A DNA stretch of 64,000 bases, taken from the NCBI RefSeq assembly GCF_900182655.1, contig NZ_FXTC01000004.1, forward strand, positions 1 to 64,000, in the 5' to 3' direction. The notes under the pieces were generated by a model. That model worked only from the letters and a program-made list of their open reading frames with translations. It did no database searches and was not told the origin of the DNA. Below, one piece after another: positions 35,247 through 43,600 of the stretch (position 1 is the first letter of the stretch; the number at the start of each line of letters is the position of its first letter). The position numbers and the translations under genes were made by a program. The stretch comes from Chryseobacterium rhizoplanae (GTDB lineage Bacteria > Bacteroidota > Bacteroidia > Flavobacteriales > Weeksellaceae).

Positions 35247-35588
35247 ATGTGGGGAAAAGGAAAACGTTTTGGATTTGTAAAAATTTCTGATCAAAAAGTA
35301 TACTGGTATGCCCGTGTCAATGAAAAAAGTTTTGGGAGATCTCTTGAAATTGCAGAGATTTTTAATGATTTTGATCCTTTGGTTTTACAACTGAATGAAG
35401 CTACAGCTAACGAGAATATTATTTGTAATACGATTTCCGACCTCGCTCCTATTCCCAAATGATATTCTGAAAATCTATGCCTGATTGGAGATGCCGCTCA
35501 TCCTACAACTCCCAATATGGGACAAAGTGCCTGCCAGGCGATTGAAGATGCTTATATCATCGGAAAATTGCTGGAAAAAAATGGCTAA
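35247..35588 (+). pseudogene. FAD-dependent monooxygenase, 3' remnant with an in-frame TGA
   Basis: The frame starts within a monooxygenase of the UbiH/PhzS type: MWGKGKRFGFVKISDQKVYWYA, then NTISDLAPIPK, then TGA (35460-35462) where the family usually has Trp, and in the same frame YSENLCLIGDAAHPTTPNMGQ and ACQAIEDAYIIGKLLEKNG to a stop at 35586-35588. GDAAH-TTP-GQ-A-EDA is the FAD-binding signature. The N-terminal two thirds are missing. Deletion plus a nonsense change make it a decayed gene. Confidence 0.85.
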
Positions 35589-35687
35589 GAAGATTATAGA
35601 ACTGGAAATGTAGAAATCCTTTTTAGGAAAAAATAAAATTTCAAAAAATTATATCCGATTTATTAATAACAACTAAAAATTAAAAAC

Positions 35688-37718
35688 ATGAAAAAAATCT
35701 TTTATGTATTGCTCTTATTCATGGGAGTACATACAGCACGAGCACAGGAGGTCCCGGTACTGGACAGAGGATTATTTTTTGGAAACCCGGAAATTTCCGG
35801 AGGACAGTTGAGCCCGGATGGAAAATGGATTTCCTTTACAAAAGAATATGGCGGTATCATGAATATATGGGTAAAAAAAATTGATGAACCTTTTGAAAAA
35901 GCCCGTCCACTTACAGACAGCAAACGCCCGATGAACGGATATTTCTGGTCGGAAGACGGAAAGTATATTCTTTATGTAAAAGATGGTAATGGTGATGAAA
36001 ACATGAATATTTTTGCTGTAGATCCTATGGCAAAAGTAACCACCGGAGCTCCGGAATCAAGGAATTTAACTCCGCTTAAAGAAGTAACAGCTCAAATCTA
36101 CATGGTAAGCAGAAAAGATCCTGATTTGCTGATGGTGGGATTAAATAACCGTGATAAAGCATGGCATGATTTATATTCATTGAAAATTTCTACAGGTGAA
36201 CTGAAAAAGATTTATGAAAATACAGACCGAATCACAAGCTATGAATTTGACTGGGATGAAAAATTAAGAGTGCTGTCCAAAACAGATGACAAAGGAACTA
36301 CCCAGTTTTTTTATAAAGAAGGAGATAAGCTTACGCCTATTTATGAAACATTGGTAACGGAAAGCGCCTATATTTCAAACTGGAATGAAGATAATTCTAA
36401 ATTCTATCTTGTAACGAACAAAGGGAATCTTGATAAATCAACCCTATTCCTGATGGATCCGAAAACCAAACAGATCACAAAAATAGAAAGCGATCCTAAA
36501 GATAAAGTAGATTTTGGAGGACTTTTTCTTGACAGAAATACAAGAAAGATGATCTATACTTCTTACACCGGAGATAAAACAGAGTACTACTGGAAAGACA
36601 AAACGTGGGAAGAAAATTATAAATTTCTGCAAAGTAAATTTCCTGGAAGAGAAGTTAATTTTTCAAGTTCTACCAATGATTATTCCAAATTCTTAGTTGC
36701 TGTTGGAGGTGATAAATATGCGTCTGAAGCGTACTTCTTTGATGCAAAAACAAAACAGCTGATTTTCCAGTATACACCAAGAACAGAATTGAAAAAAGTT
36801 GAGAAGTACCTGGCTGCCATGACTCCTGTTTCTTATAAAAGCAGTGACGGACTTGAAATTCCAGCCTATCTGACTTTACCTGTAGGTTCATCCGGTAAAA
36901 ATGTTCCTGTAGTTGTTTTGGTTCATGGAGGTCCGAAAGGTCCAAGAGATTATTGGGGATACAATTCAACCGTACAGTTTTTAGCCAACAGAGGATATGC
37001 GGTATTACAGCCCAACTTCAGAGCGAGTGGCGGATATGGTAAAAAGTTCCAGAACGGCGGAGATCTTCAGTGGGGAAAACTAATGCAGGACGATATCACC
37101 TGGGGCGTAAAATACCTGATTGACCAGGGAATTGCAGACAAAAATAAAGTAGTAATTATGGGAGGAAGCTACGGTGGATATGCAACACTCGCAGGTTTAG
37201 CATTCACTCCTGATGTATACGCTGCCGGAGTAGATATTGTAGGGCCAAGCAACCTCTTTACTTTATTGGATTCTGTCCCTGCTTACTGGGAAGCCGCCCG
37301 TGCCTTCCTTTACGGAATGGTAGGTGATCCTAAAACTGAAGAAGGAAAAAAACGTATGCATGATGCCAGCCCATTGTTCAGTGTAGATAAGATCAACAAG
37401 CCATTACTGATTGTTCAGGGAGCTAATGATCCAAGAGTAAAGCAGGCTGAAGCGGATCAGATTGTCATTGCACTGCGTGATAAAGGTAAAAAGGTAAATT
37501 ATATCCTTGCTGATGATGAAGGCCACGGATTCCGTAAGCCGGTTAACAGCATGGCGATGTATGCTGAAACCGAGAAATTCCTTGCTGAAGTCATTGGAGG
37601 AAGATACCAGAAAGAAATGCCTGATAATGTGGCAAAGCGCCTGAAGGAAATGACGGTTGATATTTCGAAAGTTACTTATACACCAAAAAGCGAAAAAACT
37701 GCAGGAGCGTCTAAATAA
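35688..37718 (+). CDS. S9-family prolyl-oligopeptidase-type peptidase
   Basis: A 676-residue exported serine peptidase: signal peptide (about 1-19, ending ARAQE), an N-terminal beta-propeller-like region with WD-type repeats (about 30-380), and a C-terminal alpha/beta-hydrolase domain. Ser494 (GGSYGGY), Asp581 (GANDPRV) and His613 (DEGHGF) form the triad. It removes dipeptides or short peptides from proline-containing substrates in the periplasm. A perfect terminator follows, shared with the copper operon's last gene. Confidence 0.93.
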   Translation: MKKIFYVLLLFMGVHTARAQEVPVLDRGLFFGNPEISGGQLSPDGKWISFTKEYGGIMNIWVKKIDEPFEKARPLTDSKRPMNGYFWSEDGKYILYVKDGNGDENMNIFAVDPMAKVTTGAPESRNLTPLKEVTAQIYMVSRKDPDLLMVGLNNRDKAWHDLYSLKISTGELKKIYENTDRITSYEFDWDEKLRVLSKTDDKGTTQFFYKEGDKLTPIYETLVTESAYISNWNEDNSKFYLVTNKGNLDKSTLFLMDPKTKQITKIESDPKDKVDFGGLFLDRNTRKMIYTSYTGDKTEYYWKDKTWEENYKFLQSKFPGREVNFSSSTNDYSKFLVAVGGDKYASEAYFFDAKTKQLIFQYTPRTELKKVEKYLAAMTPVSYKSSDGLEIPAYLTLPVGSSGKNVPVVVLVHGGPKGPRDYWGYNSTVQFLANRGYAVLQPNFRASGGYGKKFQNGGDLQWGKLMQDDITWGVKYLIDQGIADKNKVVIMGGSYGGYATLAGLAFTPDVYAAGVDIVGPSNLFTLLDSVPAYWEAARAFLYGMVGDPKTEEGKKRMHDASPLFSVDKINKPLLIVQGANDPRVKQAEADQIVIALRDKGKKVNYILADDEGHGFRKPVNSMAMYAETEKFLAEVIGGRYQKEMPDNVAKRLKEMTVDISKVTYTPKSEKTAGASK

Positions 37719-37738
37719 AGCTTCCATATAATAAAACA

Positions 37739-37775
37739 AAGCCATCTCACTTTCACGAGATGGCTTTTGTTTTTA
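37739..37775. terminator. Bidirectional terminator
   Basis: AAGCCATCTC (37739-37748) pairs with GAGATGGCTT (37757-37766), then TTGTTTTT. It separates the peptidase from the convergent haem-binding gene. Confidence 0.9.
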
Positions 37776-37780
37776 AGTTC

Positions 37781-38245
37781 TTATTTTTCCTTTTCAGCCT
37801 GCGTCAGCTCTATCCAATGAACTATTTCTTCTATCTGTTTTTCGGAAAGTTTCGCTTCCGGATGAAGATAAGTATAAGAAGTAAGCGGCATTTTTTTCTG
37901 CTGTATTTGATTGACAATAGATTCTAATTTATTGGCCTGTTTACGACGGCTGTAGCTCCCCCATTCATTAAAATTCAATTCTTCTTTTCCTTTTTTAATA
38001 TGCTTTTCAAGATAATAACTTAAAGGCTGTATATAAGAATAAAATGGATAATGAGTAGAATTGCTGTGACAGTCATAGCAGGAATTTCTAAGAACAGACT
38101 GCACATTCGCAGGAAGTTTGTAAACCTTTGAAATATCTGTAGAAGGAACCTGCCCGTAATCAATATTACGGGCAGGCTGAATAATCTGAATAAGTAAAAA
38201 AATTAGAACAAACCCTAGCAATATGTTTTTCATGTGTCGGTTCAT
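37781..38245 (-). CDS. Haem-binding domain protein with CXXCH motif
   Basis: A 154-residue protein with an N-terminal membrane segment (about 8-22) and the Haem_bd domain: RNSCYDCHSNSTHYPFYSYIQPL contains the CYDCH covalent haem site, followed by KHIKKGKEELNFNEW. It would be a periplasmic monohaem protein. It is the last gene of the copper operon, 14 bases after the DUF3347 gene; ATG 38233 is an alternative start. Confidence 0.85.
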   Translation of the reverse strand: MNRHMKNILLGFVLIFLLIQIIQPARNIDYGQVPSTDISKVYKLPANVQSVLRNSCYDCHSNSTHYPFYSYIQPLSYYLEKHIKKGKEELNFNEWGSYSRRKQANKLESIVNQIQQKKMPLTSYTYLHPEAKLSEKQIEEIVHWIELTQAEKEK

Positions 38246-38259
38246 CTCTTTTTACTATT

Positions 38260-38874
38260 TTAAAATACTTTTTTTATAGATCCGCAGTTAATCATTTTCT
38301 GTCCTTCATATGGATTGATAATCTCTTCCGATTCACTGATCCAGGTTCCGCCTTTTCCATTATTGTACATTGGACAGAAGTCCTGGTATAGTTTTAATCC
38401 GCCAGTTCCCTTCTCTTTTATTAAATCGGTAATATCATTACTCAGGGATAGCAGATGTTCTCTCTGATGAGCTATATCATCAGATTTTTCACCGATATGT
38501 TCTGCATTTTCTGCTGCGCTTTCCAAAATATCTTTTACTTCGGAACTTAGTTTACTTACATCCTGCTTTTTTAACACAGAATATAATTTTTTAGCTTCTG
38601 ATGAGGCTGTTTTAGAATCATCCTTAGTTAAAGCATTTTTTAAAGGAAGATAACTCTCAACAATCTGTTTTATTGAAAATGCTGCAGAAACTGTTGATTC
38701 TTTTTTACTTTCTTCCGGGCTTTCTTTTACCTCCTGATTTGAGATTTCAGCAGGTTCAGTTTTGTCCGTCGTTTTAATTTCCGGTTCTGCTTTCTTTTCA
38801 GATATTTTACTGTCGGGTTTATTACAAGAGTATAATGTAGCTCCCACAAACAGTACGGTTATTATATTTTTCAT
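38260..38874 (-). CDS. DUF3347 lipoprotein
   Basis: A 204-residue lipoprotein (TLYSCN gives the lipidated Cys), with a charged linker (residues 20-65) and a DUF3347 domain ending FCPMYNNGKGGTWISESEEIINPYEGQKMINCGS. This domain also occurs at the end of CusB-type copper efflux adaptors; its Cys, Met and His are plausible Cu(I) ligands. It lies 29 bases downstream of the multicopper oxidase gene. Confidence 0.87.
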   Translation of the reverse strand: MKNIITVLFVGATLYSCNKPDSKISEKKAEPEIKTTDKTEPAEISNQEVKESPEESKKESTVSAAFSIKQIVESYLPLKNALTKDDSKTASSEAKKLYSVLKKQDVSKLSSEVKDILESAAENAEHIGEKSDDIAHQREHLLSLSNDITDLIKEKGTGGLKLYQDFCPMYNNGKGGTWISESEEIINPYEGQKMINCGSIKKVF

Positions 38875-38903
38875 TATTTCTTAAATAATATGGTTAAAAA
38901 AAA

Positions 38904-41642
38904 TTAATACGTTAAAGTAACACCTGCACCCCAGCCCATTTCATTATCATAGTTTCCGGAAACGGATAACCATTTTTGAAGAATATACCTCATTCCGGTT
39001 GAAAATTCACCATCAGAATTGACGCTGAAGTTTCCTCTCAGTCTTCTTGAAAGTGGAATATCCTCACGGCTCAGTTCTAACAGTACTTTTCCGTTTTGGT
39101 CTACACTTGCATCAGCTGTAATCAACATGGGAAGTACATACTGCATACCTACCATGAATGCAAATTTGTTTTTGGAAGCTTTCTGCTGTCCGAACCAGGT
39201 CTTTTTCCCATGAAAATCCATACCCATATCCTCTGCCATCTGTCTTTCCATGATCTCATGATTTTTTTGAACTCTTACTCCTGCATAAGGAAGCGCCCAC
39301 TGGAATTTTCCTAAAAATCGTCCTACTTTTGCACTTCCTTCAAAATGATCAAAATTCCAGTTAGAATGAAACTCATTCAGGTTAGCCCATCTCGGTCCGA
39401 ACATTGTCATTGTTTCTGCATGGATCTTATTGCTTGCTACATCCAGCATTGCCATAGAACTGGTCATTTTATTATCCTGTATAAAGTTCTTCCAGGCTAA
39501 CTTTCTGTTCGGAAGCTGTGGATTGGGTTTAGAGTTTTCATAACTAAAGATTCTTCCCATTCCCGCCATCATATGGTATAAGATATGGCAGTGGAAAAAC
39601 CAGTCACCATCCTGATTGGCAGCGAATTCTATCGTTACGGTTTCCATTGGCATGATATCTACCACATTTTTCAATGGAGAATATTCCCCTTTTGAATTGA
39701 TCAATCTGAAATCATGACCGTGAAGGTGCATCGGGTGGCGCATCATAGAATTATTATATAGTTTAATTCTAACAATCTCTCCTTTTTTGATCAGGATTTT
39801 ATCTGTTTCCGTTACGGTTTTATTATCCAGCGTCCACAGATAATGGTTCATATTCCCTTCAAGCGTAAATTTCATTTCACGGATGCTGTCTGTAGGAAGA
39901 ATGGTTTTTTCCGGAGATTTTAAAATATTGTAAGACAATCTTTTAATAGTTTTCTCTTCTCCCATATCCATTCCTGAGTGTTGAGAATGATCCTCTTTTT
40001 TATCTTCCTTCGTCTTCACTCCCATCATCTCATTGATATGCTTTGCTGTAGTTTTCCTTTGATTTTCAGATAATTCCGGGTACATTACTTCGTTCATATC
40101 CATCATCTGGTTTCCCATCGTCATGGTCATAGGCTTCATATTTCCGCTCATTTCCATCATGCCGTTCATCATTTTCATTCCTTCAAAAAGCATCAGCCTT
40201 GGAAGATTGGGAGCTTCTACCTTCTCACCTGAACCCAGCCAAAGGGAAGCATGTCCTATTCTGTCTTCTGAAGTCGCTCTGAATTCAAAGCTTTTATTCT
40301 CCTGAATCGTGACTTCAATATCATAGGTTTCTGAAACACCGACAATCAAACGGTCAACTTCTGTCGGAACTACATCATTTCCATCATTTCCGACTACTTT
40401 TATCTTTCCACCTCCGTAATTCAGCCAGAAATAGGTAGATGAACCTCCGTTGGCCACTCTTAATCTTACTTTGTCTCCAGGCTTTAGATTGGAATAATCT
40501 GAACTGGGAGTTCCATTGATCAGGAATTTATCATAATAAACATCACTCACATCCATCGCCTCCATCCTTTTCCATTCATTCAATGCTTTTGTTCCTAAAT
40601 TTCCGGATTTGATGGCTTCCCAGTAACTCTGTACTGCATTTTTCTTTACAGCATACCAGTCTGTATTGGCCATGTGAAGTCTTCTTGCAATCTGCATCGG
40701 ATCATCATCGCTCCAATCTCCCAGCAATACCGGAATCTCTGCATTATATTCTGTTTTGGGTTCACCTTCTCTTTTTTTGAAAACCAAAATCCCATTCATT
40801 CCTATCTGCTCCTGAAGGGCTTCGTGGGAATGATACCAATACGTTCCGTTTTGGGAAACTCTGAATTTGTATAAGTGGGTTTCTCCTGGCGTTACAGGTT
40901 TTGTTGTAAGATATGGAACTCCGTCATGCTCATTAGGAAGAATTACTCCATGCCAGTGCAATCCTGTATTTTCCTTAAGCATATTGTGCAGGTAAATTTC
41001 GGCTGTATCTCCTTCCGTAAAATATAAAGTCGGAGCCTGAAGTTTCCCGTTGATCGCAATTGCTCTCCTGTTTTTTCCGGTGAAATTGACAATGGTGTCT
41101 TTTACATACAGATCATAACGAACCGTTTTCCCACCAAAAGTAATTCTTCCGTTTTCTGAATTACGTTTTAAAACAGATTTTTCCTCCTTGGGATTTTCAG
41201 TTTGTGAATGACAATGATCTTCTTTCTCTACCAGATCCATCCCGCATTTAGGGCATTTTCCCGGTTTATCCGAAACTATTTCAGGATGCATCGGGCATGT
41301 ATAAGTAGTTTCAGCTTTAGCTGATGATACAACTTTTTTTTCTGGCTGAACAGAAGGCTTTATTACTTTTACTTTTTCAACCTTAGTTGTTTCCTTTGGT
41401 TTATTTGCCTTATTTATTTTTGTTTCTGCAGGTTTTGCCTTTGTTTCTGTTTTAGCTGCAGGTTTCACTTCCTGTTTTACAATGGCTGTTTTTTTAACCA
41501 GAGTCATTCCGCATTTCGGACAGTCTCCAGGTTTTGAGGAGACCACTTCAGCGTGCATCGGACAGGTATAATACGTTTTTGTATTTTGTGCGAAAGTAAA
41601 AACAGAGAATAACAGCACCAGAAACATTATCAGTTTTTTCAT
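38904..41642 (-). CDS. Multicopper oxidase fused to HMBD repeats and CopB-like barrel
   Basis: A 912-residue exported protein. After a signal peptide come two heavy-metal-binding motifs (YTCPMHAEVVSSKPG...CPKCGM and YTCPMHPEIVSDKPG...CPKCGM, about residues 25-50 and 112-137), then three cupredoxin domains with the copper motifs HWHG, WYHSH, HPMHLHGHDFR and HCHILYHMMAGM. A methionine-rich strip (MKMMNGMMEMSGNM...) near residue 495 and a C-terminal beta-barrel (about 690-912) like CopB complete it. It would oxidise Cu(I) to Cu(II) and join two roles that are separate CopA and CopB in many bacteria. It is the centre of the copper operon. Confidence 0.9.
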   Translation of the reverse strand: MKKLIMFLVLLFSVFTFAQNTKTYYTCPMHAEVVSSKPGDCPKCGMTLVKKTAIVKQEVKPAAKTETKAKPAETKINKANKPKETTKVEKVKVIKPSVQPEKKVVSSAKAETTYTCPMHPEIVSDKPGKCPKCGMDLVEKEDHCHSQTENPKEEKSVLKRNSENGRITFGGKTVRYDLYVKDTIVNFTGKNRRAIAINGKLQAPTLYFTEGDTAEIYLHNMLKENTGLHWHGVILPNEHDGVPYLTTKPVTPGETHLYKFRVSQNGTYWYHSHEALQEQIGMNGILVFKKREGEPKTEYNAEIPVLLGDWSDDDPMQIARRLHMANTDWYAVKKNAVQSYWEAIKSGNLGTKALNEWKRMEAMDVSDVYYDKFLINGTPSSDYSNLKPGDKVRLRVANGGSSTYFWLNYGGGKIKVVGNDGNDVVPTEVDRLIVGVSETYDIEVTIQENKSFEFRATSEDRIGHASLWLGSGEKVEAPNLPRLMLFEGMKMMNGMMEMSGNMKPMTMTMGNQMMDMNEVMYPELSENQRKTTAKHINEMMGVKTKEDKKEDHSQHSGMDMGEEKTIKRLSYNILKSPEKTILPTDSIREMKFTLEGNMNHYLWTLDNKTVTETDKILIKKGEIVRIKLYNNSMMRHPMHLHGHDFRLINSKGEYSPLKNVVDIMPMETVTIEFAANQDGDWFFHCHILYHMMAGMGRIFSYENSKPNPQLPNRKLAWKNFIQDNKMTSSMAMLDVASNKIHAETMTMFGPRWANLNEFHSNWNFDHFEGSAKVGRFLGKFQWALPYAGVRVQKNHEIMERQMAEDMGMDFHGKKTWFGQQKASKNKFAFMVGMQYVLPMLITADASVDQNGKVLLELSREDIPLSRRLRGNFSVNSDGEFSTGMRYILQKWLSVSGNYDNEMGWGAGVTLTY

Positions 41643-41661
41643 AATATTTCAAAGTTTTTAG

Positions 41662-41706
41662 AAGTTGTATAACTTAAAGTCAATTATAACTTAAGCTATA
41701 CAACTT
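41662..41706 (-). promoter_or_regulatory. Intercistronic hairpin upstream of the multicopper oxidase gene
   Basis: AAGTTGTATA and CTTAA (41662-41677) pair with TTAAG and TATACAACTT (41691-41706), with one unpaired position in each arm. No T tract follows on the minus strand, so it looks like a processing or stability element rather than a terminator. Confidence 0.5.
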
Positions 41707-41731
41707 GTTATTTTAAAGAATAATAGACTAA

Positions 41732-42205
41732 TTATTTAATTTCTGACTTTACACTTCCGCATGAGAGCATAGACTTCCCGTAGTATGGGTTGGCAATCTG
41801 TTTTTCATCGCTCAGCCAGCTGCCGTCTGCCATTGGACAATATTGTACATAGACTGGATTTTCAGAAAGTTTGAACTCCTTGGTTAAAGCGATCATATTG
41901 TCTGAAAGGTTGAGAAATGTTTCTCTTTGGGCAGTAACATTTCTTGCTTCGGAAATAACAGAAGCATCTTTTCTAAGAACATTAAGATTCCCTTCCGAAA
42001 CCATTTTATAGTCAATGGTTGAAGCTGTTTTAATGAATTCTGTTGCGGCTTTTGAAGTTTTGTCAGCATCATCTGAAGCGAGTGCTGATTTGATTGCGAT
42101 ATAGTTCTGATACAGCTTAGAAACCTGAGCATCCTTTTTAGATTGTGCTGATAGTGAGATAACTGAGAATATAGATAAGGCTGCTGTGATGATATATTTT
42201 TTCAT
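41732..42205 (-). CDS. DUF3347 periplasmic protein
   Basis: A 157-residue protein with a signal peptide (ending SLSAQ) and a DUF3347 domain (LYQNYIAIKSALASDDADKTSKAA; YCPMADGSWLSDEKQIANPYYGKSMLSCGS). It is a paralogue of the DUF3347 lipoprotein two genes downstream but lacks the lipobox. Copper binding or shuttling is likely from context. It lies between the HYC_CC_PP gene and the multicopper oxidase. Confidence 0.87.
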   Translation of the reverse strand: MKKYIITAALSIFSVISLSAQSKKDAQVSKLYQNYIAIKSALASDDADKTSKAATEFIKTASTIDYKMVSEGNLNVLRKDASVISEARNVTAQRETFLNLSDNMIALTKEFKLSENPVYVQYCPMADGSWLSDEKQIANPYYGKSMLSCGSVKSEIK

Positions 42206-42324
42206 TGTTTTAAATTTTAGAATTAATTTTTAATAAAGAATAATGGTAACGCATCAGGAATATGCGTCAGGACATGTCGCCTGTAACTGTACATGGTAAT
42301 GATACAGAAAACGACAGACGAATT

Positions 42325-42705
42325 CTAAATTCTAAAATTACAATGATTGATGTAGATTGGTACCGGCTGGTATTCAGGCGGTGCATTAATCTGGATTTGA
42401 GTAAATTTGGTAGCAGAAAAAGACTTATCAATAACAGCAAACTGATGTTTCACCGGAATTTCTGAAATCTGGCCTAAAAAGTCAATTTTAAGCAAATCTG
42501 ATTTCTGGGAATCATCTACTTTTACTACTTTGATCTCTGTTTTGCAGCATCCTTTTTTTTCTTTAACGCCGCATTTAGCACAGATACCATCTGTTTTCTG
42601 GCTTACAGAAACAAATTCCTTCATGCAATAATGAATGCTAAAAGCTGCTCCGGAAGAAAACCCGAAGTAGAAAATAGAAAACAATATGGCAAGAATCTTT
42701 TTCAT
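42325..42705 (-). CDS. HYC_CC_PP family protein
   Basis: About 126 residues from ATG 42705 (a longer frame extends to 42876 but lacks the signal peptide start). The family's three signatures are all present: HYC (SIHYCMKE), CC (KKGCCKTE) and PP (NAPPEYQP). With a signal peptide and paired cysteines it probably binds Cu or assists copper handling. A TATCTTTG -7 element lies just upstream. It heads the five-gene minus-strand copper operon (gaps of 119, 89, 29 and 14 bases). Confidence 0.85.
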   Translation of the reverse strand: MKKILAILFSIFYFGFSSGAAFSIHYCMKEFVSVSQKTDGICAKCGVKEKKGCCKTEIKVVKVDDSQKSDLLKIDFLGQISEIPVKHQFAVIDKSFSATKFTQIQINAPPEYQPVPIYINHCNFRI

Positions 42706-42948
42706 TGATAGGACAAAGATAAAAATATCCCTGGGACCGTTGTTATAAAATTTGGTAATGTTGTTACAAAATTCGGAAAACAGAATACCAATTTGTTTTG
42801 CTTGTTTAACTTCATTTTTAACATGTTCAGGTTTAATAAATTTACAAACAGGTTGTATTGGATTATTCTGAAACAATGATAAGAATAAACCTTCAGAAAT
42901 TAACTTTTCAACAATTCCATTGACTTCTCAATTTCCACTCATTTTATT

Positions 42949-43356
42949 TTAATATTCTCTTTGGATTATAAATGCTTCTGAAATTCTTTTCATCCCAATT
43001 TTATGGTAGAAATTGAATGCATCTTCTGAAGAATGGAGAATTATTTTACATTCTTTTCCTGCATGTTCTTTTGTTATTTCAATTAATCTTTTTCCAATAT
43101 TTAAATGCCTGAATTCTTTGTTCACACAAATATCAGATAAGTAACAACAATAACTAAAGTCGCATAATGACCGGGCAATACCCACTAATTTATTTTCTGA
43201 CCACGCAGATACAACAAGATTTGCATTGTCAAACATTTTTTGTAAACGAAAGTCATCATTCATATTGCTAATTGGTAAATAATTGGACATGAAAAACAGA
43301 TCTTTAATTGTTTTAATTTCTATCTTTTCGTTTATTTTAAATATAATATTGCTCAT
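42949..43356 (-). CDS. GNAT-family N-acetyltransferase
   Basis: About 135 residues from the second good ATG (43356); the frame is open to 43413. Motif A reads LSDICVNKEFRHLNIGKRLIEIT and motif B FNFYHKIGMKRISEAF, as in GNAT enzymes of the PhnO/YjcF-like group. Substrate unknown. It is monocistronic between the copper operon and the TonB-dependent receptor. Confidence 0.82.
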   Translation of the reverse strand: MSNIIFKINEKIEIKTIKDLFFMSNYLPISNMNDDFRLQKMFDNANLVVSAWSENKLVGIARSLCDFSYCCYLSDICVNKEFRHLNIGKRLIEITKEHAGKECKIILHSSEDAFNFYHKIGMKRISEAFIIQREY

Positions 43357-43526
43357 AACATTTCTACTAACCTTCAAATTTACATATTCCATCAATATAA
43401 TATGCCCTTCCACTTATAAATTAACTAATTTAAAATCAATCAATTGTTGCTATTATATTGTACATTTTTGAAAATTAAGAGGTACTATATCAGAGAAACC
43501 AAAGTGATAAAATTTCAGGCAAAAAA

Positions 43527-43560
43527 AATCCTCCGAATTATTTTTCAGAGGATCTTTTTA
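43527..43560 (-). terminator. Terminator of the TonB-dependent receptor gene
   Basis: A stem of AATCCTC with a partner GAGGATC (43527-43553), with an A-run at 43521-43528 that reads as a T tract on the minus strand. It lies about 45 bases past the receptor stop. Confidence 0.6.
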
Positions 43561-43600
43561 TTTTTTCATCTTCTCGCAGATAATTCTGATTGAGTAGATT

